Source: Sesamum alatum
Lineage: Eukaryota > Streptophyta > Magnoliopsida > Lamiales > Pedaliaceae
Assembly: GCA_034509735.1 (NCBI GenBank)
Contig: JACGWO010000010.1
Coordinates: forward strand, 5,903,193-5,967,192
Direction of reading: 5' to 3'
Length of the DNA stretch: 64,000 bases
This document shows, one piece after another, positions 22,601-33,369 of the stretch (positions within the stretch are counted from its first letter, which is position 1; each line of letters opens with the position of its first letter). The notes below the pieces were generated by a model. It ran no database searches. It was not told where the DNA came from and saw nothing but the letters and a program-made list of their open reading frames with translations. Made by a program: the position numbers and the translations under genes.

Positions 22601-23890
22601 CTAATGCATACATCAAGTGGAGGGGGTTGACTACATTGATCGGTTTTCTCATCATGTGGCTAAAGCTGTAACAGTCAGGCTTCTTTTGGCTGTTGCTTCA
22701 GGTTATGATTAGGCTATTCATCAAGTCTACATCAATAATGCTTTTCTCCATGGATTTCCTGATGAGGACATCTACATGATTGCCTCTGAAGGCTACTCTA
22801 TCTAAAGTCTGCAAATTGATAAGATAACTATATGGGTTGAAACAGGCTTCTAGGCAGTGGAGTCAGGAACTAAGCCAGATGTTCATACACTATAGGTTCT
22901 CCTAGTCTAGCAATGATCACTGCCTGTTTATTACGGATACTTCAGACGGTCTTGTGGTTTTACTGGTATATGTGGATGATGTGTTAATTACTAGTCCTTC
23001 TATACATCAGATTAAAGGGGTGAAGAGTTTTTTGTATTCAAAGTTTACAATCAAGGATCTTGGCCGGACCAAGTATTTCCCTAGGCTAGAGATTGCCAAA
23101 TTATAGGCTGGGACTTCTGTTACCAGTACAAGTAATTAGGGGCATCATCTAGGATGTGGGCTTATCCTCCTGTAAGGTAGCCATCACTCATCTTCCTTTG
23201 GGACTCAGGCTCATTGCAATTGCTTCTCCTGTCTTGATTGATCTTGAGCCTTATAGAAGGCTTGTGGCAGGCTTTTATACATCAATTTTACTAGACCAGA
23301 TATCTCTTATGGAGCTCAGCAGTTGAGCCAATTCGTCCATCATCCTTGTCAAATACATTTGGATGCAACTCTACATTTGGTAAAATACCTGAAAGGCTGT
23401 CCTGAGAAAGGGGTTTTCTTCCCTTCATCTAATCCTCTCACCACAGTATTTACGGTGATGTGGATTGGGCCAATTGTGTTGACTCAAGGCGTTCATTAAC
23501 TGGTTATTGTATCTTCTTAAGGAAGTCTTTGATCTCCTCAAAAGACAAAGAAGCAGCTGACTGCTGCTCGCTCCACTACGAGTTTTAGTGGATCTCTTAC
23601 CTTCTATTGGATCTCTTACCTCCTATTGGATCTTCGCATTTCCATTCCTACCGCCATTCCTCTCTTTTGTGATAATCAGGCTATTGTTCACATCGTTGCC
23701 AACCCCGTATTCCATGACCGCACCAAACACTTGGAGATTGATTGTCACTTGGTGTGAGAGAAGTACAAGCCTGGTTTTGTGCTGCCTTCCTACATTTCTG
23801 GCAAGTTGCAGCTTGCAGACATGTTCATGAAGCTCTCCCTGGTCCTAGTTTGTTTTCTCTTTGTCCAAGCTGGGCATGGTCATGTTTCTC
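19654..23890 (+). pseudogene. Copia gag-pol pseudogene
   Basis: Order of domains: gag (from 19654), CCHC zinc knuckle CEHCGRPGHGKDTC at about 20484-20525, protease with DTGA at about 20818, integrase with the HRRLGN and CSVC zinc-binding parts at 21240-21345 and the QQNGVVERKHR block at about 21695, RT lead-in NTWEVVDLPKGKKAIGYKWV at about 22485, RT catalytic box VYVDDVLIT at about 22968, and a degraded RNase H to about 23870. The longest uninterrupted piece is the integrase end (21681-22406). Stops interrupt gag, the integrase core, RT and RNase H, so no polyprotein can be made. Confidence 0.88.
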
Positions 23891-23903
23891 CAAGCCCATC
23901 TTC

Positions 23904-23912
23904 AGGGGGGCC
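23904..23912 (+). other. Copia polypurine tract
   Basis: AGGGGGGCC just before the 3' LTR start TGATGAGA, in the expected place for plus-strand priming. Confidence 0.7.
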
Positions 23913-24236
23913 TGATGAGATAACAACTCCAGTAGCAGACCTGATCTTTTTCAGTTTCAATTGTAATCTCTTTTGTACATAAGTCGTGTTTTATGTTCTT
24001 ACATTTCCTTTAGTAATATTTATGCTTTGTCGTCTGGCTCCAGCTGGGAGTTGATGTGGCGTGGTTAGTTGACAAGTAGTTAGGTGGTTAGGGGCAATTA
24101 GTTGGTTAGGAGATATTTTCTTATTTACTGCCCATATGTGCACTATTTAAGGAGCTCCTTCAGCTCAACCACAATACACAATACAAAGATAATTTTCTCA
24201 AACTTTTGTTAGATATGGATTCACTCAATCTGAACA
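23913..24236 (+). repeat. Copia 3' LTR
   Basis: 324 bp, ending TCAATCTGAACA as the 5' LTR does. It keeps the segment that is deleted in the 5' LTR. Many substitutions separate the two copies. Confidence 0.85.
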
Positions 24237-24814
24237 AACTTTCGTTGCAATCTGGCGCAAGTATGTGTGTGATTATTCATTACGAAACCCATCCCAAAAT
24301 CCATTGTAAATGCAATGACTATATGCCAACGACTATTTTCTTCGTCATAAAATCGTCCCTGTATTCGATGCAATTTCAAATATATATAGATTGACATTCT
24401 GTTATTTGTATTCCTATACTCTTACACCATTTCAACAAAGGACAATTTCTCTCTCCATTTATCAACCATCGGATTAATTTTTTCAGTTCTTACATCAAAT
24501 TTGCGATTTTTTTATATTTTACTCAATGCCTCCTATCTAAATCATCTTTAACTAGGCAATGATTGAAACTTTTTTTCTTTTATTTTTTTCCGTATTTGGA
24601 GCTTGCATTTTATTTTTATTTGTGATAATTGTTGTGAATATATATGTATGTATTGTTATTTCGAATGTTGAAAAAATATGTGTACTTTGTTTAAATTGTT
24701 TTATGTGTTTGTTTTTAGGTAAAAATGTTAAGACAATTGAGAAGGTAGATATACAAAAAAACCTATTTATGGATATATTATATCGGAGTTTAAAACTAAT
24801 TGGTGCTTAGAATT

Positions 24815-25060
24815 TCATGAATTGGCCTAAAGATCAACATGCATTATATGGTCAATGAGAAGATTAGATACCCCTATAGTAAGTGCAACAACTGTAGGTT
24901 CATAACAATAGGTGAGATTATGTTCAACTTATTTAGAAAGGACTTTGTGGACCATTATACAATTGGAGTGCATATGGCGATAAATGAATGCACAATCACA
25001 ATGATGATCTACGCACTCCGACTACTGAGCTAATTCCTGCTGTAGTTGAGACGACGCTGC
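24815..25060 (+). pseudogene. CACTA transposase-associated domain fragment
   Basis: A short frame reads IRYPYSKCNNCRF, then LFRKDFVDHY, the N-terminal transposase-associated zinc domain found in plant CACTA TNP2-type proteins. The downstream bases align with a second copy on the opposite strand at 33370-33640. No transposase core follows, so this is an isolated fragment. Confidence 0.6.
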
Positions 25061-25773
25061 ACTGGAGTGAGTACTAACAGATGAAGTGGGATTAGAGGAT
25101 GATGTTCGATCTTGTTAGACTTGAATATTTTTCCTTGTATGCTGACCCGATGGGTCCTAGCCTCATTCCGCCTAATTTTGGTAAGGCAGGACCTGAGTTT
25201 GTATGGTGGTCGTGAGAACCACTCTTAGCTATTAGTGGTTGCCTAACTATTCAATATCAAGGCCGAATACAACATGCCCCAGAGATGCTATGATTAAGTG
25301 CCTAGTTGGTTGGTGAGTTTTTGCTCCGTGATCGGGCTTATTGCAATTTTGGTCCTGTAAGTATAGGGGGTTGGCAATTTTAGTCCTCTAACTTTGGGTA
25401 TGGTGATTTTGGTCCTGTATCTTTCAACTGTTCGCAGTTTTGGTCCTTTAGCCCATTTTATGACCATTTTGCCCTTTTGATGGAAAAAGCTCCATAGTCC
25501 AGCACATGCTCTTAGTAAGGCCCAACATGCTTTCAAAATAAAATTAAGCCTCTATAAATTCATACCTGGTTTTGACCACCTTGCCACCGGGTATTCCAAG
25601 TCCTCGTTTTTACGGCTCTTTTCCAACCACACTACCGCAGTAGATGGTTCACAGGTACTTGGCTCCTTCAACAACAAACAACACAACCCTATTTCGTTTC
25701 CTACCTTAGGGTGTAAAATTACTCCAGAATAGAGACTTAATAGAATTTTGGATAAACAAATTGAACAGAAGCC

Positions 25774-25784
25774 TTTATTTTATT
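25774..25784 (-). terminator. Candidate viral polyadenylation signal
   Basis: On the minus strand AATAAAATAAA lies after the last viral ORF and near the end of the viral segment, where the viral transcript would be expected to end. Confidence 0.4.
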
Positions 25785-26435
25785 GAAGAAATACTTGAAA
25801 TATTACATAGATATCTTATTCCTCTATCGGAGGAGAAAACTATTTAGCCTCTCATGGATAAGAGGACATGACTCGTTGGGGATAATCCCATACACTGGAT
25901 ATCTAATACTTAGAGATTTTAAAGACACGATTTATTTTTCTGAAGAGTTGGAGAAGTTTTCTGATGATCCTCCATCTGCTTCGTAGCTCTCTATTGATAA
26001 TAGTCCGCGGACTTCAAACCTGGACTTCAATCTTGGTTTTGGGTGATGTCATTGCGTTCGTCACCAACTTTGTCTTTCAACTTTCCAGTTGTGGTCATTA
26101 TGCTTTGTCGGCCATGTGCTTGCCAGCTGGTGTTCTTTGTCTTTCTGACTGTTGGCCCTTTTGTCTTCTTCTGTCGATAGTCTCCCTTTTGATTTTTTAC
26201 ATCTTGAGGGTTTTACCTCCTTTTGTAAAAATCCTTTCTTTTACTCTTCTCTGGTCTTGGTTCGAGTGTATTTTGAGTTACCCAAATTTTTGTTCCGAAC
26301 AAGGGCTTTTCCTGTTTTTCACAACAAGGGCATAAGTGGTTATTGCATTGTCCTACATGCATCATGTTGCATGCCTTCTTCCTTGTGCTCTCTGTTGCAG
26401 GCAGCTTATTTTCCCATATAAGCATTCTTTTCTTT

Positions 26436-27527
26436 TCAAACAAGCTTTCTGCAAACTCGGTGTTTTTTTCCTGTCATGGAGTTTAACAGGAATGATCCAT
26501 TTAATTTATTGGAAAATATTTTAAATGGATATTTGACTTTATCCATCTCTGTGAGACAAACCCAATAAACCCATGCTCTCATGGTGGATATGTCATCTTC
26601 ACTAAGGGAAGATACCAGGGGAGCCTCTCCTGTGGCAACCTTGACTCTGTTGAATGCTACCATGTCTGGTCTCTGCAATTTGATGAAATGGAATGCTGGG
26701 TGAGACCCCTTTCTGCGATTTCTGGAGCTATGGAAATGAACTTGAGCTCCAAAATATCTCCTCGTTTAAGGTGGGGATTGTTTTTCCATGGGTCATATAC
26801 CGCCCCACTAATCCATTCCGAAAGCTTTGAGATTTCCGGAAAGCTTGGTGACGTAGTATGAACTAAAGCAAGGGCTCCAAAATCATACCACTCTCGTACC
26901 TCTTCTGATTTAGACCCTTCGATCATCCAGATTCTGTTATATCTTCCGGATGTGTCTACGATGGTCTTGCCTGGGCTTATGCCTTTACGGGAAACAAGTT
27001 TTTCCCATGTTCTCTGATAATCCTGCCAAGCGGAAATAGAAGATAAAGCTTCGTTAGTATTAACCTTAGAGGTGCCCGTCATTGGCCTAAGGTTAATCTC
27101 TTCCTCTTTTACCCCAGATGTGCTGGGTTGACTTGAATTATCAGAAGTTTGCACTTCCTGTAACTCAATTTTTGCCTTTTCACCAGAGTCTGCGCGATGG
27201 CCTTGTGCAAGCAGTACTTGAATCTGCCGCTACAGGTTTAGAGCCCTGTTCTCTAATTGCAGGTTTAGAGCCCTGCTCTCTTAATTCTCGGGCTATCATC
27301 GAAGATGATGCCTTTCGAATTGGTTCCAGTAAGTCATCTCATAATGAGCTTGCAACAAGTTTGGTACTCCTGATGGCGGTCTGGACAGTGTCCAGATCAG
27401 TTCGTTGAACTTGGCCAGCTATTTGGGCTTTAACCGTTAGCTGTCCAAATCTTTTATCAATTTCCTCAAGGTTCTCCCTGAGGTGCCTGAGCCTGATGAT
27501 GACAGAGTTTGCTTCAGTTGCCTCCAT
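26436..27527 (-). pseudogene. Last pararetrovirus ORF, possible transactivator
   Basis: Three minus-strand frames in succession (27527-27339, 27154-26657, 26678-26436) appear to be parts of one gene split by frameshifts. The first is helical and coiled-coil-like, rich in Arg, Leu and Glu. The second is mixed with several Trp residues. Position after RT/RNase H is where caulimovirids often carry a transactivator/viroplasmin gene. No diagnostic motif was recognised, so function is inferred from position only. Confidence 0.4.
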
Positions 27528-27539
27528 CTCTTGTCAAGA

Positions 27540-29555
27540 AATCTGCAAGAACATTTTCATAATATTTGATAACGACAATATTATAACAATAATATTGGCA
27601 TTCTACTTGCCATCTAATAATAGGCGCTTTCTCAATCTTTGATTCAAGTTTATTTTTTAAGAAAGCTTTAACATTCGTATTATCAACTTTTAATATAAAT
27701 TATTTGGCTAGAAAGAATAAAGGCCATTTCTTAAAAGCCTTCCAAACCGCAAAGAATTCCTTCTCGTTGATATGCCATAGCTTGCTTGTTGCTCAGTGAA
27801 CAACCCTCCTGTGTATCTACAAGGTTCTTCACTCGTGGTTGTCTTTTTCATGAGCACTGCTGCCCATCTGTAATCATTGGCGTCCGTATATACTACCAAC
27901 TGATCCTCGTCTTGTGGGATTGCAAGTTTTGGTAAGTTATTGCAAACCTGTTTTAACTCACGAACCCTTTGCGTATGAATTTCCTCCCATTTCCACTTTG
28001 AATTCTCTGTTTCTTTCAAAAGTGAACGGAAATCCTTTCTGTATTTTGCAATGTCTTTTATAAAGATTCCTGCAAAATTGACAACTCCCAAGAAGCTTTG
28101 AAGTTGCTTCTTATCCTTAAGAAAGTCAGGAAAATTGTGAATTTTTTCTATAATGTGTTCCTGCAACTCAATGCCTGTTTCGTCAATAAGAATTCCTAGA
28201 AATTCAATTTTATTGACAGCTATAATGACTTTCTTTTCGGAGAGCACTAGTCCCTCCTTATGGCATGCATCGAAAAATATTTCAAGATGTCTAATATGAT
28301 CCTGTATATTTTTAGATGCAATCAAGATATCGTCTATGTAAACAAACATAAACTCTAGATAGTCTTTGAAAAGATTATCCATCTTTCTTTGAAATATCTG
28401 GGGTGCATTGGCAAGTCCGATTGGAAGTACATTCCAGATATATTGTCTATGAGGTGTGGAAAATACAGTATATTTCTGTGAATCATTTTCCATCTTAATC
28501 TGATAGAACCCAGATTTGCAATCAAACTTAGAAAACACTTTAGCACCTTTAATGCAATCAATTAAGTGTTCTCTACTTGGGATGTAATAACCATCAAAGT
28601 GTAATATTCTATTGATGCCTTGATAGTTAATAACTAACCTGGGTTTACCTCTTTTTATCTTTCCATGATTTCTTACCAGAAAACCAGGGCTACTATAGGC
28701 AGAGACTCTAGGCTCAATGAGTCTAAGATTGATATGCTCTTTGATGATCTCCTGCATATCTTTCTTATCCTCCATGTTCATTTGGATGGGCTTGTATCGG
28801 ACATACTCGTACTTGCATTCCTCTTTGACCTTTAGAGTAGCCTCGATCTTGTTTTTATCCCACCATGCCAAAGGATTTTCACTGAAGTTCCTCTGGATAA
28901 GCCTTTTGACATTCTCGAGAGAAATTTTACTTTCTCCGTCTATGTCGAATGACTTGCACTCTTGTATAGCTTCCTTCAAGAACCTAAGATCCTCTTCAGA
29001 AGAATCACTGAAACCCTGTTGCCTGAAAGACAAAAGAGCCTTACCAAATTTTCTTTTATCGTGCATTTTTGGATGAGTCAATTTGGCATCATCACCACGT
29101 TTGCTGCGAAAATTTATGGGCATTATCCTATTGAATGCCTTTTCTCTTCGCAAAACCTGTATCTCACTACCACAGTTAGTAGTAAAAATCAACAGATTCT
29201 TGTGGTTATCCTGGACATATTTTGCAAAGGTCCGGATAAAATTATTACCTAGTAAAATATCTGCTCCCGTATCATGAAAGTAAATAGGAGGCGTTTTTAC
29301 CTTGAACCAAGGTGTTCCAAATGCCCCTCCAATCATGATTTTTGCTTCTCGTATACCTTTATTAAGTACTAGAATTTTTTGTGAAAAATCCCTTCCTGCA
29401 ATAATGGGTAAGGATTCCATAGCTTCGCTAGGGAACACACCGGGTTTTGCCGTGCAAATTCCTGATCCTGAGTCAATATAAGCTGCAAAATATTCTGACT
29501 TATATTGTTCATACAACATACCAACAGATATGTATATAGAAAAGGGGCTCGTCAT
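27540..29555 (-). pseudogene. Pararetrovirus protease-RT-RNase H
   Basis: The longest frame in the window (615 codons, 29555-27708). It starts in the aspartic protease region, with a DSG active-site triad at about residue 28. The reverse transcriptase follows, with the YIDD catalytic box at about residue 404 (near 28340). Then comes RNase H, with its first catalytic Asp in a YTDA motif at about residue 560. A frame change near 27750 separates the rest of RNase H, which continues in another frame to about 27540. In the virus this enzyme copies the pregenomic RNA into DNA. Apart from the RNase H break the frame is remarkably intact. Confidence 0.88.
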
Positions 29556-29577
29556 TCAATTCTAATGGTATAACCAT

Positions 29578-29853
29578 CTAAACTGAATTCCATACTATTA
29601 CCTTTTCTTCCCATGGTTTATGATCTTCAAGGAAATTTATTCCTAGAGTCATTATCCCATTTTCTTGTCCTGCAATACTTGTAACAATAATCTCATGGCC
29701 CGCTATTTCTAGCATACCTTCATATTTTCCCACAACAGGTTGCTGTAGATGGTATAAGTCATCACAAGGAAAATAATTTTTTGTTCTAGTGATGTCAAAT
29801 ATAACTTGGATTTGTTTCCAGCCTTCAGGGCATCTAAGCTTTACATTATCCAT
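29578..29853 (-). pseudogene. Pararetrovirus ORF segment upstream of protease
   Basis: A 91-codon frame between movement protein and protease, in a different frame from both. It has a beta-rich appearance with an NGIMTLGINFL stretch. It may be the N-terminal part of the polymerase polyprotein or the end of the movement-protein reading frame. No motif decides between them. Confidence 0.45.
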
Positions 29854-30005
29854 CCTAATCGCTCAAGGCTTTAACAACTCTGGTTCCTTTCCTTTATAGG
29901 CCATAATCCTATCTTCTGAAAATGACATCCTGCTACTAAAATCAATTTTAGAACTAAGGGTTCGATCTAAAACCGGGTGATCTTTTATCAAGATATCAAC
30001 ACCAC

Positions 30006-30527
30006 CTATTCTAGGTATTCTATAAGATCTGGTGTCATTAGTTTAGCGAATTCCTTGAAAATTCTAGGAATCTCAATATACTCTTTCCTAAGAAATAAAT
30101 CAGAATGATGTGTGTTGGAAAGGGCGTAAGCTATTCTATATGTTATAGAATATGGTCTATTCCCATCTTTTATAAGATCCTTTCTTTTAAAATCCTGATG
30201 AAGAGTTAAGACTCTACTGAAATCTTGGTCTGCTAGGTTGTATACTATCCTAGGATGAATATCAAACATCAATTTTCCTGCATACAAATTTCCTATCATT
30301 GTCCCAAGATAGCCATCTCTTAAGTTATTGATTCTTCTATCCATTATTGACAAATGTATTTCTGAATCAATCCCTTCCTTAAAAGTTGCTTTTATTACTA
30401 CTTCAATAGCTCCTATGTGGATCCATTTCATAGTAACCGCTACTTCCTCTCTGAGTTTACTTAATTCTTCAAGAATTTCTTCTTTAGGAATAAGCTGCAT
30501 TTCCATCACATTACCAGTAAGTTCCAT
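30006..30527 (-). pseudogene. Pararetrovirus movement protein (30K-like)
   Basis: A 173-codon frame. The central part contains a GNLYAGKLMF block, followed by a long beta-rich stretch and a YRIAYALSNTHHS block, in the style of caulimovirid 30K-type movement proteins. These proteins line plasmodesmata so that virus can pass between cells. The N-terminal portion upstream of 30527 lies in other frames, so this is a broken copy. Confidence 0.65.
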
Positions 30528-30921
30528 AGGAATTGCAAACTCACCTGAACTTACTTTGTAGATGATATGATGTTTCCTCTGGTTCAGTCCTATCTGGTTA
30601 AGGACTCTTCCGATCCTCCAATCCTAAATCCGTCGTATGGGCTAAGATTAGAGTCTTGTCTCATGATTCTTTCCATGGTTTTGTTTGACACCGTCAACTT
30701 TGAAAAGAATCCTGATAGGCTATCTGAAGTTTGGAGCCTATCTCATTCGTTGTAATTATTCTGATTCGGTTTGAAGATCCATCCCAATCACTTTCTATTT
30801 CTTCCTCGTAGATGCTTTCATTTGAGGGAAGATCTTCGAATTGGTAGATTGGTACCAAGTCGCCGTAGTAGACTGCATCTAGGATATCGTTTGTGGCTTC
30901 AAATTGGCGTAATTCACCACG

Positions 30922-32196
30922 TTTCTGCGGGCAATCTGGGGAGATATGTCCTTTTGCTCCGCACGTCCAGCAGTTGCAATCTTTAAAACTTTAATTGGCT
31001 CGGGTATGGGCTCGTCTGAAAGTTCTCCGTGTAGGAGCTCGTCCTGTGGATTTCGCCTCTGATTGTCTAGATCCTTGGGATGAAGCCCTTATTAGTCCTG
31101 TTCTCTGTCCAGATTTGTATGATCTGGCTTTTGACTTAGACCACCATGATCTTCCTCTAAAAGAGGATTTTCTGGAACTCCTGGAATAAGAGTCACCACC
31201 TTGTTTTCTCCTCTTCTTTTGATCGCTTGATTCTCCTATAATAGTTGGAAAATCATTATTATCACAACAGAAAGGGGTTCTTTTGATTTTACCTCTCAGT
31301 CTCTTCATATTCTTTTGGACGGATGCTTGGTAACACCAATCCTTCAGTTTGTCTTTAAGGAAAGACGTCCTCCTTGCAACTGAATCTAGCTGCACTGCAG
31401 GTACTTTGTATGATTGTATCAACATTTCCCTCCATGGGCTGCAGATCTTTGCAAAGAACATTGGGGCGGCTACTTTGGTTGTTACCCCACTCTGGAAGAA
31501 GTATTTGCGGAACCAATAGATATATTTATCTACAGCACAGATGCTTCTTAACTCGAGACGAAAAAGAGCTTGTGCATACTCCCTAGCCTTTTCTGCTCTG
31601 CTTTCTTCGAAGTATCCATCTCCGATGAAGTGAATCTTGATTAACCTTCCCAGTCTATCCGCGATTGCACTTTTAGACTCTCCTTCAAGGATGCTTGCTT
31701 TGGTCTCTTCTGGGGTATTATCCCATCCGATCTTTACCGACCCTTCTAAGCTTAACTCCAAAAGCTTTATGAAGTTATCCTTGTCTAGCTCCAACGTAGT
31801 TGCTGCAATTTTCATGGCTGCAACCCATTCATCTATCATCTTCTCGATATTTCGGAAGTCGATAACATCCAGGTTGAGAACCGTGCCATATGGATGTAAG
31901 GGCTGGAGCATGGTCCTTGCCCACGGTGTGTTTTTAGGCACTCGTCTTGGATTCCTTCCTGGATTTTCTCGCAATCTTGTCCCCACGAAGGTAGGGGTAG
32001 CATTGGTGTGAAAATCTGTACCTTCTCTCATTGGATGATCCTGCAGTGGATCATTTGAGCATGTGCTTCCCTCCGGCGGTTGTAAAGCTGGAGCGACCTC
32101 ATTGGTTTGGATATTAACTAAATCCACAATCCCTAGTTGCGAAAAGGATTCAGCTAACTCTTGTAGATCCGATAGATCCACTCTAGATATCTCCAT
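30922..32196 (-). pseudogene. Pararetrovirus coat protein with zinc knuckle
   Basis: The frame from the ATG at 32196 runs 401 codons to 30991. The central region (about residues 100-270) has the helical capsid-domain look and many Trp and Leu residues. The C-terminus (about 300-400) is very rich in Arg, Lys and Ser, as expected for nucleic-acid binding. A CCHC knuckle (CX2CX4HX4C) is readable at 30981-30922, but in another frame after the stop, so a frameshift has cut it off. Such knuckles are a hallmark of caulimovirid coat proteins and bind the viral RNA during packaging. Confidence 0.8.
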
Positions 32197-32273
32197 TATT
32201 TTATGGATTTGATGATCTCGATGATTTGTTCCTCTTGTGTCTTTGGCTTCGAGATCTCTTTCGCGTTTCCTTT

Positions 32274-32465
32274 CTAATATAGGAAAGATACTGGTCCAAG
32301 GGCGTCCCTGATGCGTTCCTGATGAGATCTGGATGTCTCAGGGGTATTCCTTTGATTTCTTCTCAGATTTGTAACCTCAATCTTCAGATCTCTGAGATCC
32401 TTATGTAGATCTGGTAGGATTTTTAAGATCTCATCCATCTTTTGGTTCAAGAGGTCTATTTTCAT
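32274..32465 (-). pseudogene. Small pararetrovirus ORF 2, coiled coil
   Basis: 63 codons from the ATG at 32465. The product is almost wholly helical with a heptad-like Leu/Ile pattern (MDEILKILPDL and following). Caulimovirids often encode a small coiled-coil, virion-associated protein at this place, so that role is inferred. The end is probably shortened by a frame change before the coat-protein ATG. Confidence 0.5.
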
Positions 32466-32476
32466 AGGTATATGGA

Positions 32477-32872
32477 TTAGCCTATGTCCATAGTCTTGAA
32501 CTGTCTTTGTACCTCTCTAAGGTCCTGAGAGTACTTCGAGATATCCGGTTCGAGTTCCTTCCAATCAGTTCCTATAATCATTATTTGTAGAGTATTTTTA
32601 GAACTGTATTTTTTCAGGTATCTGGCTGGGATTCTTCCATGGATCTCAGCTCCCTGTAGACGTCTCACTGCCTTTCCTGGTAACGTCTCTCGAACATGGC
32701 GATTTCTGTGCCATTCCTCTCTTTCTTCCTTTGGAAGAAATGACGCATCGACCAACCTCGGACTGTTGGCGATATTTCTAAGAATTTCCATAAGAAATTC
32801 TGTTCTCTGTATTTTCAGAATCTGAAAATATTCCCTGTTTTCAGTGTAACTCGAACTTTCGTTCGGTTCCAT
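32477..32872 (-). pseudogene. Small pararetrovirus ORF 1
   Basis: 131 codons from the ATG at 32872. The frame is open further up to 32938, but that would put the start almost at the primer site. The product is charged, with no motif I recognise. It is the first ORF after the primer binding site, as with the first small gene of several caulimovirids. Confidence 0.5.
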
Positions 32873-32947
32873 GCTTTTAAAGATCTCCTCCGTTAGGGAT
32901 AAAATATCAATATGTAATATAAACAAATATTTTTTCAATAAACCTAG

Positions 32948-32959
32948 GCTCTGATACCA
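32948..32959 (-). promoter_or_regulatory. Pararetrovirus primer binding site (tRNA-iMet)
   Basis: On the minus strand the 12 bases TGGTATCAGAGC are an exact complement of the 3' end of plant initiator tRNA-Met, the primer used by Caulimoviridae. It marks position 1 of the viral map by convention and lies at the very edge of the viral segment. Confidence 0.9.
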
Positions 32960-33369
32960 TTTCTAAGGAGCATGGGTGATAAAATGCCAAAAGAAATGGA
33001 AATGGACTAAAATGCTCATTTTAAAGCTGTAAAGGGGTAAAGTCATCCAAAATTTGGCCAAATTCGCCCAGATTCGGTCGGAGTACTAAAATTGCTACGT
33101 TTTCAGAAGTTACAGGACTAAAATTGCCAGTGTCAAAGTTACGGGACTAAAAACGCCACCCCCGTTAAGATATGGGACTAATTTTGCAATTTCCCCCTCC
33201 GTGATCATACACTTTCCTCCCATTACTACAACACGAAGAAGTTGATAAGGTAATTCCGTTTACAGATCGTGAAGATTAATGCGTGCACAATAGTTGCATG
33301 ATGTCTTGGTAGGACAACATTGAGTCAGAGTCCCGCAGGTTTTGCAGTTATCCGAGGTATAGACCGACC

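Larger units (their letters stand above)
19304..24236 (+). mobile_element. Ty1/copia retrotransposon, full-length but inactive
   Basis: 4.9-kb element with 5' LTR, primer binding site, gag-pol and 3' LTR. Both LTRs start TGATGAGA and end CAATCTGAACA. Flanking pentamers AGCTT (19299-19303) and AACTT (24237-24241) match at 4 of 5, consistent with a target duplication. The coding region has many stops and frameshifts, and the LTRs are clearly diverged, so the insertion is old. Confidence 0.88.
25500..32965 (-). mobile_element. Endogenous pararetrovirus (Caulimoviridae-like)
   Basis: About 7.4 kb, the size of a complete caulimovirid genome, in one orientation. Minus-strand order: tRNA-Met primer site, two small ORFs, coat protein with zinc knuckle, movement protein, protease-RT-RNase H, and a last ORF. 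No integrase or LTR is present, which separates it from gypsy elements. Coat protein before a separate movement protein, and an extra downstream ORF, recall cavemovirus/solendovirus-like layouts, but the genus is not assignable by eye. Several frames are broken, so this is a fossil copy. The right edge sits about 6 bp beyond the primer site and the left edge is approximate. Confidence 0.88.
25334..33196. mobile_element. Mutator-type inverted repeats enclosing a pararetrovirus
   Basis: The left end GGGCTTATTGCAATTTTGG and right end TTTGCAATTTCCCC begin inverted arms of about 130-160 bp. Both contain GGCAATTTTAGTCC, GTAACTTT and further shared blocks. An exact 10-bp duplication CTCCGTGATC flanks the whole unit (25324-25333 and 33197-33206). 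Outside the viral part only about 400 bp of Mutator sequence remain, the size of the other MITEs here. The viral sequence therefore probably went into a MITE. A Mutator element that took up the virus before moving is the alternative. Confidence 0.82.

Noticed and set aside
24559..24810. Plus-strand 83-codon hydrophobic frame
   Set aside because: T-rich DNA gives Phe/Leu/Ile/Val strings by chance. There is no start context or homology.
28717..29277. Plus-strand frames of 64-119 codons within the viral polymerase region
   Set aside because: They are the opposite strand of the intact protease-RT frame and show only compositional hydrophobicity.
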